DNA from: Ottelia alismoides
Taxonomy: Eukaryota; Streptophyta; Magnoliopsida; Alismatales; Hydrocharitaceae
Assembly (NCBI GenBank): GCA_037367405.1
Contig: JAZKJV010000603.1
Coordinates: 992,001 to 1,056,000, forward strand
Reading direction: 5' to 3'
Length of the DNA stretch: 64,000 bases
Shown here: positions 35,868 through 46,802 of the stretch, in pieces
How positions within the stretch are numbered: position 1 is the stretch's first letter
Layout of the letters: each line of letters starts with the position of its first letter
The notes under the pieces: model-generated
Seen by the model: only the letters and a program-made list of their open reading frames with translations
Databases searched by the model: none
What the model was told of the DNA's origin: nothing
Position numbers and translations under genes: made by a program

Positions 35868-38800
35868 TGATAAAACCGCAAATCCAGCCCTTTAATAGTG
35901 TTGAATTAATATTCAATGGTCATTGCAGTCGGGCTGAACTAGGTCCATAAAAACCCATCAAATTGATTTGTCAATAGAATCAGATGGTCGTATTTTTATT
36001 TTACTTGGTAAGAAACCAAGGTCGAACTCAGGGACATGAGCATCTCTTGTGATTATTTACACTTTCATTCGTTAACTAAGTGTTGAGTTGGAGACTAATA
36101 GGTCAAAGAATGCAAGAAGACAAGACAATGCATTAGACAAAAATAAAACATGCATTTTTTATTTAGTTTTTAATCATGCAAATAAATATGATGAAATGCA
36201 ATGCAAACAAGCCCTAGGTCAAAATGATGAGCAAATAAAAAAATAAATCAATTTCAGGTTTAATTCAAGAGACAAACTTGATGGATAATTTAAACAAGGC
36301 ATAAGCTTAAGCAACCAGAGACACTTGGCTATTATATTAATACATTAGAATCACAGTGTCCAAAACCAAAAATAAATATGCCATTAAAAATATCATCAAG
36401 CAAGCTTCGAAATGAAACTAAAATCAACTGAAACAGAGGTACGATGCTCGAGATATGCATGAAAGAAGAGAAGGGCATAACTGTAAGAAAAATATGAAAG
36501 ATGATTACAAACAGGTCCCTGGAAGGGACTAAAATGCAAATAAGAGAAATTCAGGACATTCCCTGTAAAATATCCACATGCATAGGGGAATTGTTGAAAT
36601 TATGAAAATCCGCAAGGGTATAACTGCAAAATTCCCCAACTGCGCGTGCGCTGCACGTGGTATCAGGACCTGGATGCAAATTTGAAGACTTCAGTGGGCC
36701 TCTCTGCAATTTTCCTAGATGGCACGTGCTATGCACGTGCTTCTCCAGGCTCGGGTGAACTTGGAGGCTCGGAGTAAGCTCGGGCAGCTTCGGCTAGGTT
36801 CGGCTCAGGCTTGGGAGCTGGTTCTGGTTCGATGCTGGCTCAGAAGCTCCGAGCCCAAAGATTCAGACGCTGAGGCTCGGAGTTGATCTGGCTTTGACGC
36901 GTGGCCTGTCGTGTCCCATTAGATCGTTGGGATCCAATGGTGGCTGGAGGATCCGTTGTTTGGTGACGTGGCTGATCGTAAACCGTCAGATCTCAAGGAT
37001 CCAACGGTACCTAGAGGAGGCGCTAGTTGGTGACGTGGAAGCCCCTGCACCATTGGATATGCTTCGGAGAGGAGTATCCAATGGTGCATGTACCTTCATC
37101 TCAGGCTGTAGCTGGCGGCGAAGTTCGAGCTCCGGCGAAGGAGCCCAAGCTCTACCGCTGGTTCTCGAATGCGGTGGGCCTCCTCGGAGCTCCCTGGAAG
37201 TATGTCGAGGAAGCTGGGAGCTCGGGGAAGACATCTGACCTTCTGAATCCAATCATATGGGCTCTGGTGAAGGTGGCGATGGTGATGAAGTCCGCCCCGA
37301 TGAGTCTCCGGCCATTGAAGGAGTTTCTCCTGCAAGTTAGTACAATAGCTGATTCGTGTGGTGCGAGATGCTTGTGCGAGATGATATGGAGTGGGAGCTT
37401 CTGTGGGCGGATAAGGTGGCATCTCGGAGCTCCTCCGCCGTGGAATGCGGAGGAGATGGGTCGGAGGTGATCTGGGGTATGGAGGACATGGATAATGGTC
37501 AGAGGTTAGCGCGTGAAAGGGGGCAATGCGATGAAGCTTTCGAGAGGATCAATGGAGTGTGAGGGCATATGACAGATCCTAATTAAATAAGAAAAATCAA
37601 GAAAAAAATGCAAGGGGAGGTAGAAGGAGCTTACCTGATCGGAGATGGAGGTCGGAGGCTTGGGTTGGGGCTCGATTCGAGCCCCGGTCGTCGTTGGACC
37701 CCTGCAGCCAGTTGGAGCAGCTCAAGTGGGCTCGAAGCTCTGCGACGCCACCATGGAGGGCGGTGGGTCGACACCGGGGGCAAAGGTCATTTTTGCTCAA
37801 TCCTTCCACCTCCCCCTATTACCGGGAGATGGAGGAGGGTTGGGCCTCGCCCCGCATAAAGGTGGACGATCGGATTTGGTGGTGGGGACGGAGTATTTAA
37901 GGTTTGAAGGTGGTAGTTCCGGTGATGACATCGTGGGTTTCATGGAGTGCATGGGACGTAGGAGAGGGAATCGTGTGTGGTGGAAGCACGCGCAAGGGTC
38001 GTGGATGATCAGGGAATGTCGTGGAGAGGTTGGACTATGGAGATGATGGCCGAAGACTCAGGGAAAATGAGAAGGATGAGGCGGTTGTGCGAGCGGGAGG
38101 ACGTGGGGGAGAAGGGGAACCGGAGGTTGACGAAGATGTCTCGACCGTTGGATCTCGCGATCCAATGGTCTTGATTAGGGCACTTATTTAGCGGCTATGA
38201 TTAGGTTTTGGGCGATACGATCGAAGAGCTAGGGTGTTGCCACATGGCGTATTGGAGGCTAAGGCGGCAACAAGCAGTGGAGATGGACTCAGGGGCTCGA
38301 TCAAATGGCTAAGAGAATGAAGTGTTTGGGCGATTATGATGGAGTAATCGGATGGATGAGATGTTGCCACGTGGAGCGAGCAGGATGAGGCATTGATGGA
38401 AGGTTGTGATGAGATCTGGGGATTGATCGAGCGGTGGAGATCAAGGCGATCGTGGATGGTGAAGATCAAGGCTCTCAGAAGATGATCGGGCGGAGGAAAC
38501 GTGGCCACGTGGCGCAAGGAGGGAAAAGCAGGCCCAGGCGGCTGTGATGAGGCCTGGGGATGATCAGATGGTAGGGAATAAAGCATGTACGTAGAGATCA
38601 TCGAGCCGTTGGATCAAGAAGAGATCCAACGGCTAGTGGTGACGGCGGATGATGCAAAAGGCGTCGTGCCACGTGGCTTAACCAGAAAGGGCCACGTGGC
38701 CCAATCAGATTATTGTATTGAAGATTTTGATTTTTGAGGGTTTAAATGACCGAATTTGGAAAAACTCAAAACATGAAAGTTGTAGATCTCGATGAGATCT

Positions 38801-39030
38801 ACAAGTTTCATGTTGATCAAAAATAGAGACGAGGACATTTGAAGATAGAAAATATTTTTGAGGGTATTTTTAAGGACAAAAACACCACGATTTTTAATTT
38901 TGATATTTTTTGTGATTTTTAATTTATTCAAGACTCTGATAATCACATGACTTTATCTGGTTTTTTTGACACAAATTTAAGCAAGGGGGTTAAGAAATGT
39001 AAATTAAGATGATGAAATCGAGCTTCATCA
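35868..39030 (-). repeat. Solo gypsy LTR inside G2 (3163 bp)
   Basis: It begins TGATAAAACCG and ends CTTCATCA, with CTCAC before and CTCAT after (four of five bases match). Both flanks are G2 3' untranslated sequence that is contiguous in G1 at 46.7 kb, so this is one LTR and not an element end. It is related to the G2 LTRs but clearly diverged. Its GC-rich core (36.7-38.7 kb) has many overlapping ORFs on both strands with no known domain. A paired G-box/CCAAT block is at 38670-38705. A solo LTR arises by recombination between the two LTRs of an element. Confidence 0.85.
38670..38705 (-). promoter_or_regulatory. Paired G-boxes plus CCAAT box in the solo LTR
   Basis: CACGTG at 38670-38675 and 38693-38698 (23 bp apart), CCAAT at 38701-38705. 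Same order and spacing as in both G2 LTRs. Confidence 0.55.
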
Positions 39031-39814
39031 CTCATGTCGATCAACAATTTCTATTTTATCACACCCTAGCACTTAGGTAAATGTCAAGATATTAGTATAA
39101 GAATCAAGTTCTCATACTGGCTAAAAATACTGACACTCAGGATTCATGAAGCCTTCAATGATTTTATCCCATCCTCAAGCATCATTGAATCGAGTCCAGA
39201 CTTGAATCCCTCATCCCAGTCCCTCAAGTGAAATCTCAACTCCTCTCGTCATAACTGCAGTCGTGAATGTGAAGTGCTGATCATATTCTTAAGGTTAGAG
39301 ACTAAGCATTCAATATAGCACATAAATCCGACAAACTAGGAAAATATGGATAATTAAGTCGAAGACCCTGATAATTAAGGCCGATTAACCTAAAATCTCA
39401 CGACCTCTTAAATCAAGTGTTCTTGAACATCACAGATCCTGTGTGAAAGTGAAAGTGGCAGGGATTTAAACCAACTCCTTCGTCCATTTTGTTTTCACAT
39501 TTTTTTGAGACAATATTTACAAACTCAATTTAAACTCATTTAGACCTTCTTTTTTGAAAAATAATTTTGAAAATTCAAAACATTGTCACATAAAAAGATT
39601 TTTCAAACATTTTTCAAAACAAGTAAAACTCATTTTTAAAAATATTTTTAAAATATTTTTCTTCAAAATAATGTAACATAGTAAAGAAAAGTTTTTAAAC
39701 TTTGAAAATATTTTGTCCAACTTAGTTCAAAAGATGTATACTCTAGCCCATAAAAATTATTTTTTTTCAAAATTTTCAAAATAGAGCTATGGCTAAAGTA
39801 TATATACTGTATAT
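39031..39814 (-). mobile_element. G2 3' untranslated region, upstream segment
   Basis: Non-coding. Read on the minus strand it is collinear with G1 at about 46.3-46.8 kb (shared words near GTGCTAGGGTGTGA / GTGCCAGAGTGTGA and the ATTGATCAACAATT region). It includes an A/T-rich stretch around 39490-39780. Confidence 0.7.
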
Positions 39815-40040
39815 ACAGTATACCCCCTATACTTAAATTTTCCTATGTCCTCATAGCACTAAGTGATACAAAGACATAACTCAATTTACGGTATAGGAAA
39901 AATATACAGGAACTGGGGAGGAAGCCCCCTATACTTAGGTTAGAAATAACCTAAGTATCAGGAAGAAGGATAAATGAGTAAGAAATTCGTGGGGACTTAG
40001 GTCCCCCCTATACTTAGGCTGTGGATAGCCTAAGTACAGA
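39815..40040 (-). repeat. Stem-loop plus PPT array of G2 (three units)
   Basis: Unit 1 (from about 39822) has a long imperfect stem like G3's first unit, with TATGTCCTCATAGC and ACATAACTC on its two sides. Unit 2 is a perfect 12-bp stem, ATACTTAGGTTA (39931-39942) with TAACCTAAGTAT (39947-39958), around a 4-base loop. Unit 3 pairs TACTTAGGCT (40011-40020) with AGCCTAAGTA (40027-40036). Each stem is preceded on the plus strand by CCCCC(C)TA, which is AAGTATAGGGGG on the sense strand. Confidence 0.85.
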
Positions 40041-41145
40041 AATGGATAAATGAAGCAGGGAGACCTGAGGGAAACAAGAAGTTAAGATGGATGTACACGT
40101 GAGGGATTGAATCTACAGAGATGAATGGAGCACCTAGGATCTACGGGAGAATGCTGAAACAATCAAGGCTCAATCAAACAAACAATACCCTTTGATTCAC
40201 TAACTCACACGTGAAACCAACAAGTGTTGGTTATTAATCTTGTCATTTTTATTGGAGATAAAATCATTCTAATTTACGCAGGTATTTATGATATGTCAAA
40301 TCCTGACATCCTATGGAAAAAGGGTGTTGCTCTCCCAAAACATGATTTTTACTCCTTTTTTTGTCAACTTGCATTAACAGACCCAATTATTAGCTTTAAG
40401 GTTATCACTATTTTTATGAGAACATAAATCAATAAAACATCGCCTACCTCTCATTCTCATTTTTCATTAATCCTAGGTGATCAAGCAAGGAAGGGAGGTC
40501 GAGAAAAAGCCAATGCATGCGTAAAATCATGATCTACGCTATGAAAAAACTCGTAGTGCCTTGAGCTATATTCGTGAAAAATAAGATTGAATTAAAACCA
40601 AAAACTGAATGTATGCAAGTCGATGAAAACCACACCTAACATGCTTCTATTAGCGGGGAAGAACATATTTATTTTTTTGGCTAAGTGAAGCGATGTCTAT
40701 GTGCGTCTCAAATTAATGTGTGTCCTACCTATGATCAAACATATAATAAATATGTGAAATAGCTCAGAGAGCCGCGTGCCTGATCCTAGGTCGACACTCA
40801 AGTAGGGCGATCCCCACACAACCACAGAAACCATCGTTCATTTAGAAACACGAGTCTTCAAACGGAGACCGTTGTAAAGATGATTATTACATGAAATGCA
40901 TGATAAATGTAAAAGACTTTAATTCTCTTCAATTTCTTTGATTGTTACTTCTCCGGCTCCTCGCAGTGGGAGCTCCTGCTCCTTGCCTCCTTAATCGCCA
41001 AGGGTCCCTACCACAAGAAGAAAACATTAGAGGGATATTCGAGAATAATCAACAATGCGAGAAAAAAAACAACAAGACCTATAGGTTAGAAAATCAATAC
41101 TTAATCTAATAATAAAAATCCAAGTAAAACAAAAGATGATCCGTG
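40041..41145 (-). mobile_element. G2 leader joined directly to its 3' untranslated region
   Basis: About 1.1 kb with no gag or pol homology. It begins right after the stem-loop array and ends at the PBS, so the whole coding region of an Athila-like ancestor is missing. The plus-strand ORF 40224-40427 resembles nothing known and is likely chance. Confidence 0.65.
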
Positions 41146-41163
41146 TCCCCGGCAAGGGCGTCA
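41146..41163 (-). other. Primer-binding site of G2 (tRNA-Asp type)
   Basis: On the minus strand this reads TGACGCCCTTGCCGGGGA, five bases from the 5' LTR. It is a slightly degenerate tRNA-Asp complement. Confidence 0.78.
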
Positions 41164-41168
41164 TTCGA

Positions 41169-43968
41169 TGATCCGCAGATTCAACCCTTTAATAATGTCG
41201 TTTTAACATTCAAAAATCTCGTTGCAGACGGGTTGAATTGGGTCCATCAAAAATCGTATAAAATTTTGTCGATTGAATCAAAGCGGTCGATTTTATTTTG
41301 CTTGGGCAAGCCCAAGGTCGAACTCAGGGATACGAGCCTCTTATTATCTAGACTCTCATTATTCAGATTAAGCGATAAATTAAGAACTCACAAGTCAAGA
41401 ATGCACACAGATATGAAATGCAAACACATACAGTTAAAGTTTATGTGATTTTCATGCAAAGAGTTGTAATTTTACAAAGATGCAATATGCCCTAACCAGA
41501 TCAAATCAATAAGCCACTATCAAGCGATCAATTTTAGAGGAGGTTTACAAAGCAATTTTCATTGGCAAGTTAATTAATGGCATAAAAATCATTAAGGATG
41601 TGACACCATTTAATTAGCTTTAATCATCTGGAGTTTTAGTATCAAAATAGAGATCAAGTCATGCTATTAGAAAGATAATTAAATAAGCTTCGAAACACAA
41701 CTAAAATCAACTCAAACGGAGCTCGGATGCTCAAGATATGTGATAAAGAGTCCAGGGGCATAAACATAAGAAAAACTTCGAAATAAATAGTAAAAATAAT
41801 ACAAATAAGTCCTTAGAAGGACCTAAACGTAAATGTGAAATGTCATGAGGCCTTCCCTGTAATTTACCCACATGCGCAGGGGTAAAACTATAATTATCGA
41901 AACTCAGAGGGGTTCAGGTGCAATTTACCCTAGACGCATGTGCTTTGCACGTGACATTTGGACCTGTTAGTAATCTGAAGAAACATGCGGGGCCTCCCTG
42001 CAAATTACCCAACCCTCACGTGCCTGAGCACGTGGGGAGGAGGCTTGGGTGCTAGCTCAAACTCTGAGCGAGGCTCGTGAGGCTCGGGCGCTTCGAACCA
42101 GTAGGCCCATGCTAACACATGGTGCTCATGACGTGGACCCCTGTGGACCACCCGATTATGAAGATCGGATGGTGGCGGTACGTGCAAGGAGTGACGATGT
42201 GGCCAAAGATAAACCATCCGATTAGGACAATCAGACGATGCTTGTACGCTCTGGCGCTTCTTCCTCCGCCGTAGGGGTGGCAGCGATATCTGTCCTACGG
42301 CGACACTTTTGGACCTCCGCCACTCCTCTCCAGGCTCGGTGAAGCCCCATGAAGTGTCCTGGGAGCATGTCGACGTAGCTTGAAGCACGGGCGAGGCGTA
42401 AATCAGCCTGGAGGAGTCTGACGACGTTCGTTCATTGGAGGCAGATCTTTTGAAGATCACTCCAATGACACTCCGGCCATTGATCAATTTAACACCTGCA
42501 AGGTCAATAGATATCCAAACGACAAGGTACGACGCAAAATGAGTGGAGTAGGAGCCTAGGCGAACGGAGAAGATGGAGGCTTGGGTGCTCCTCCACCATG
42601 AAGGGAAGAGCAGATGGAATGGAGTAGTGGGAGAGTATGGACAAGCGAGAGGATGGGTGGAGGTGTGCACGAAGATGGTGGAGGTGTGGTGAATCTCGGG
42701 TGATGATGTGTGGAAGGTGATGGTGTGCGCAAGAGCCTAATTAATTACGAGAAAATTCAACGAAAATACAAAGGAGGATTAAGATACTTACCTGGGGAAA
42801 TTGGTGGACGTCGACCAATGCTTGAGCTCCTAGGCGGAGTTCCGATCTTCGCTAAACCCCGTCAGCAAAGCAAAGCAGCTCGCTGGCGAGCGAGCGTCCG
42901 AGACATAGCCTACATGGCTATGGGTCTCATCGGAAGCTCCGCCGTCTTCGCGCCTTCAATCTGGCCTCCCTCTATCACGGGGAGGCAGAAAGGGGATGGG
43001 CGAAGCCCCAAGAACAAGTGGACAACGAGGATGGTGGCCGGAGATGGTGTATTTGAAGGGAAAGTTTAGGAGATCTGGTGGTGGCCGATGGGTTTTGCGG
43101 GGGCGATACAGAACTAGTTAGAGGGGATCGTGGGTAGCATGGGTGTCCGCGAGGAAGAAGGATGATGGGCCTTGATCGTGGAGTGGTTAGGAAGATAAGG
43201 GGAAGGTTGAGGAGGTGGCGAAAATGGGAAGGGTGTGTTGGGTTAGCGAGGCGGAGAACGTGGGGGGAGAAGAAGAAAGAGTCTCGGTCGTTGGATCTCG
43301 CGATCCAACGACTGAGAGGAGGGCACGATCAAAGGCTATGGGTGTGGCATATGTCAAGATAAGATGCATACGGGGGCAGACGGTCTAGATTTGGTTTGAT
43401 GGTCGATCGAATGATGGATGATGTAGCAGGGAACATGCAGCGTGGATTTAATGCCTTGCAGAAGATCGGGCAGCAACGGACGACCGTGATGCAATTGGGG
43501 GGATCAGATGGTTGAGAATGGCACTGGAGTGAGCGACCCTGATTGAATCTTCAGGAGATGATAAAATGGCAGGCAGAGAAGGCATGTGGCGCGCAGAGGA
43601 GTGAGCCACGTGGCTCAACCAGAAAAAACCACGTGGCCCAATCAGGTTATTCTAGAAGAGAAACTCAAAAAAGGTGGAGAAAATGGCTGATTTTGGAAAA
43701 ACTCAAAACATGAAAATTGTAGACCTCGATGAGATCTACAAGTTTCATGTTGACCAAACATGAAAAAGATGTCAAACGAAGGGTAAAAATTTTTTATGAG
43801 TGTTTTAAGGGTATAAAAATACTACGATTTTTTGTTATTTATTTTTTTGTATTTTTATTTTATTTCAAGACTCCGATATATACAATGATTTATCTGATTT
43901 TTATTGACACTAAATTAAGCTAGGGAGTTAATATTAGCAAATTAAGATGTTGAAACTGAGTTTCATCA
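41169..43968 (-). repeat. 5' LTR of G2 (right, 2800 bp)
   Basis: It begins TGATCCGCAG and ends TTTCATCA, followed by the ATGGG target copy at 43969-43973. It is collinear with 8367-11244. Paired G-boxes are at 43607-43612 and 43630-43635 with CCAAT at 43638-43642; this is the promoter copy for the element. Its ORFs on both strands are not genes. Confidence 0.85.
43607..43642 (-). promoter_or_regulatory. Paired G-boxes plus CCAAT box in the G2 5' LTR
   Basis: CACGTG twice, 23 bp apart, then CCAAT. In the sense direction this is about 330-360 bp after the start of the LTR. Conservation in three diverged LTRs suggests function; the factor is unknown. Confidence 0.6.
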
Positions 43969-43973
43969 ATGGG

Positions 43974-44760
43974 TGTATGTTATCCCAACCTGAGATGCAG
44001 ATAGTAGGATTGTCTGTAAGTTTATAAAAGATCGTATTATTTCAAGGTTCAGGGTTCCAAAAATTTTGATATCCAATCAGGATAGACACTTTGTGAACAG
44101 AGAGATGAAATCTTTAGCTAAGGACTACAAGTTTGAGCATCTAGTAACTAGTCCTTATCAACCTCAATCAAATGGCATGATAGAGGTTTAAAATAGAGAG
44201 GTGAAGAGTATTCTTCAGAACCTAATCCGTTCCGATAGGAAGAATTGGTACTAATTGCTAGACCAAGTTCTATGTGCCAATAGGACGGCTTACAAGACCT
44301 CTTTGGGTACTTCACCTTTTAGGATGATATATGGCAAGCCATGTCATTTTCCCGCTGAATTGATTCAAAAGTCTGAGTGGGTAACTAAGAAGATTAACTG
44401 GAGTTGTCACTTAGGAAAGCTTTATAGAGACCTAAACCTTAATGAGCTAGTGGAAATCTGCAACCAAACATATGACAACAATATGATCTATAAGGACAAA
44501 GTTAAGAAGTGGTATGATTCGTATATTATATGTAAGAACTTAGTCCCAGGATAGAAGGTATGGTTGTTCAATGCAAAGTTAAAGTTTTTCCACGAGAAAC
44601 TTAAATTTAAATGGACAAGTTCTTAGATAGTCAATGAAGTGCATGATAATGGCAGTGTATAGGTAGCAGATCTCATAGATGGTGCACCTTCCTTCTTGGT
44701 CAACAGTCAACTGTTGAAACACTTTGTCAAATCCAAGAACATCTAACTCCAGTTGAGGTT
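43974..44760 (+). pseudogene. G1 pol remnant, part 2: integrase core and C-terminus
   Basis: It continues the integrase frame from 8366. Visible blocks are FIKDRIISRFRVPKILISNQ (the position of the second catalytic Asp, here SNQDRHF, so the usual SDGG Asp is altered or shifted), KDYKFEHLVTSPYQPQSNGM followed by IEV and a stop then NREVKSIL (catalytic Glu in the IEV part), and ANRTAYKTSLGTSPFRMIYG. The uninterrupted tail runs 44255-44554. It ends near SFLVNSQLLKHFVKSKNI. Several in-frame stops are present. Confidence 0.88.
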
Positions 44761-46802
44761 ATTGACTTCATGTCGATTGAGTCATTTGCAAATATTCCAG
44801 ATACAACACGAAGCTGCAGCTTAAAGATTCACATCAGATAGATTCAACATCCTGAAGATCCATATATTATTTTTCCTACACTGACTCTATTCTTTTATGG
44901 GTGAGGATTCCTCTCTTATTATTTTCTTACTCCTAGCTTAGGCTTGTGAGAGCCTAAGTATAGGGGAGATTCTATCCTGTCTTATGTATATCCTCCTTAG
45001 TGCCTTTATCATTTGCTCATTATTTATACTTAGCATGTTTTCGGTATAAGTATAGGGGGAACTGCGCCCTTGTTATTCTTTCTCATCTATTCTTTTTGTA
45101 CCCATCTTTGATGTCTTCATGTCATACACTTAGGCTGTTCAATGCCTAAGTATGGGGGGTCTGACTAGTTGTCTTATCCATGTTTTTGTATTTCCTCTTT
45201 ATGCTTAGTACGAGCTTTGTCTTTCATTCCACTATGTGCCATGAGGACATAGTACAAGCTAAGTATATGGAGGTTTGTGTATATATTACATATACATACA
45301 TACATATATATATTCATAGCTCGTACTTTCACATATTTTGTATAATTATTTTTGGCTATGAGTATGGGGATTTGAAAATATTTGTACAAATCGTTTGTAA
45401 AATGTTTGAAAAATTATATATATTTAGTTGGTTTGTAAAATGTTTTACAAATTAATTTCAAAATAGGTATAAATTTGTGTTGACAATATACATATTATTT
45501 TCAATTTATATTTAGATATTATTCTTTATTATATATATATCTGAAAATATATCAAAAAACAAACCGTGCTTCAATTTTTCAAGAGAAGTTTATTTTCTGA
45601 AAGGGTGCCTTAGGTGTAACGGTTAGATTTTGGACCGTTGGATTCTTAGGCTATAAAAGGTTGTCTAGACCTAGTTATTTACTGAGTCAAGTATGGGGGA
45701 AAATATGGATTTGAATTATATATTTTGAAAGATCAAGTCGATAAAGAGTTCTTTGAAAAGAGTGATGCCGATTGAGGAAGATAATATTTTGTTAGAAGAG
45801 TTAGACATGGAGAAACTTACATATTTCTCGAGGATATTCAGTTCTATGATTGTATTATTACTTGTAGGTTAGGTTTCACTCTTGTGTCTAGTTTTTCTTT
45901 TTTAAGGAAAACCCAAAAGTGTGTTGCAGGAACCAAGGGTTGGATGCGTCTTCCCTCTATTTTGGACAATTTTAGTTTTTCCCATGTACATATGGATATT
46001 ACATTTGAGAAAGAATGTCATCATTCTAAGTGATTCATTTTCCAAGTTGATGAAGATCTTTCTTATTCTGATTCTGAGGTTTACTCTATGAGGAAGAAGT
46101 AAGTGAAGTATAAGGAAGCCTGCGATTTCAAACCCCGAAGATTCAAGATTGATTCTTGAGGAACTGAAGTTTGTAGTATTGTGTGGTAATCTTTGTAATG
46201 TTTTTGTAAGTGTCTGTTGTGTTCTTCTCTATTGTGTTCTATCTTTGTTCATCAAGGGTACATGTTCTCTAATTCCTTTTAATAAAATATTCTTCAAGAA
46301 TCCTGTAAATATTAACTTGTTAATTTGGTGTTCTTCCCTGCCACTTTCTCTTTACACTCAAGTCTTGTTGAGAATCTTTAACACTTAGTTTATGAGGTCC
46401 AAAGACTTAAAGTAAATCTATCATAATCATTAGGATCTTAGACTTAATAATTCAAACTTACCTAGTTAGAAAGATTTGTGTGCTATATTGCATGCTTAGT
46501 CTCTTCCTTAATGAATATGACCAACACTCACTTGCACGATTGCATTCATGATTGAGATGAGTTGAGGTTTCACTTGAGGAACTGGGATTTGAGATTCAAC
46601 TTTGGACCTGATTTTATGATACTCAAGGATGGGATAAGATTAATAAAGGCTTCATGAACTATGAGTGTCAGCATTTTAACTAGTATGAGAACATGCTTCT
46701 TATACTAATCTCTTGATTTAAACCTAAGTGCCAGAGTGTGATGACGTTAAATTAAATTGTTGATCAATGTGCGTTAATTCTAGTAAAAGCAGTGGAGCTA
46801 GC
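44761..46802 (+). mobile_element. G1 3' untranslated region, first part
   Basis: It holds the stem-loop/PPT array (44937-45290), then AT-rich sequence. A stretch at 45.7-46.2 kb has broken frames on the plus strand that could be remnants of a third gene, but I recognise no domain. The last few hundred bases are collinear with G2 39.03-39.5 kb read on the other strand. It is interrupted by the solo LTR at 46803. Confidence 0.65.
44937..45290 (+). repeat. Stem-loop plus PPT array of G1 (four units)
   Basis: Stems: CTTAGGCT 44937-44944 with AGCCTAAG 44951-44958; TATACTT 45025-45031 with AAGTATA 45048-45054; CTTAGGC 45129-45135 with GCCTAAG 45144-45150; and a long one, from GCTTAGTAC near 45203 to AGCTAAGTA near 45258-45266, with ACTATGT / ACATAGT inside. 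Each is followed by an AAGTATAGGGG-, TATGGGGGG- or TATATGGAGG-type purine block. Same design as in G2 and G3 but on the plus strand, as expected for G1. Confidence 0.85.

Larger units (their letters stand above)
8367..43968 (-). mobile_element. G2: minus-strand gypsy-type element without gag-pol, holding C1 and a solo LTR
   Basis: G2 is bounded by LTRs at 8367-11244 and 41169-43968, with a PBS at 41146-41163 and a PPT at 11245-11260, both placed for minus-strand orientation. Once C1 (11664-35470) and the solo LTR (35868-39030) are removed, the internal region is only about 2.9 kb (11245-11663, 35471-35867, 39031-41168). It consists of the 3' untranslated region with a stem-loop/PPT array followed directly by leader sequence. 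No gag, protease, RT or integrase is recognisable. G2 is thus a LARD-like non-autonomous derivative that would need proteins in trans. Its 3' untranslated region is collinear with that of G1. Confidence 0.85.

Noticed and set aside
45700..46250. Env-like gene of an Athila element downstream of G1 integrase
   Set aside because: Frames are short and broken, and no transmembrane or env-like signature could be traced with confidence.
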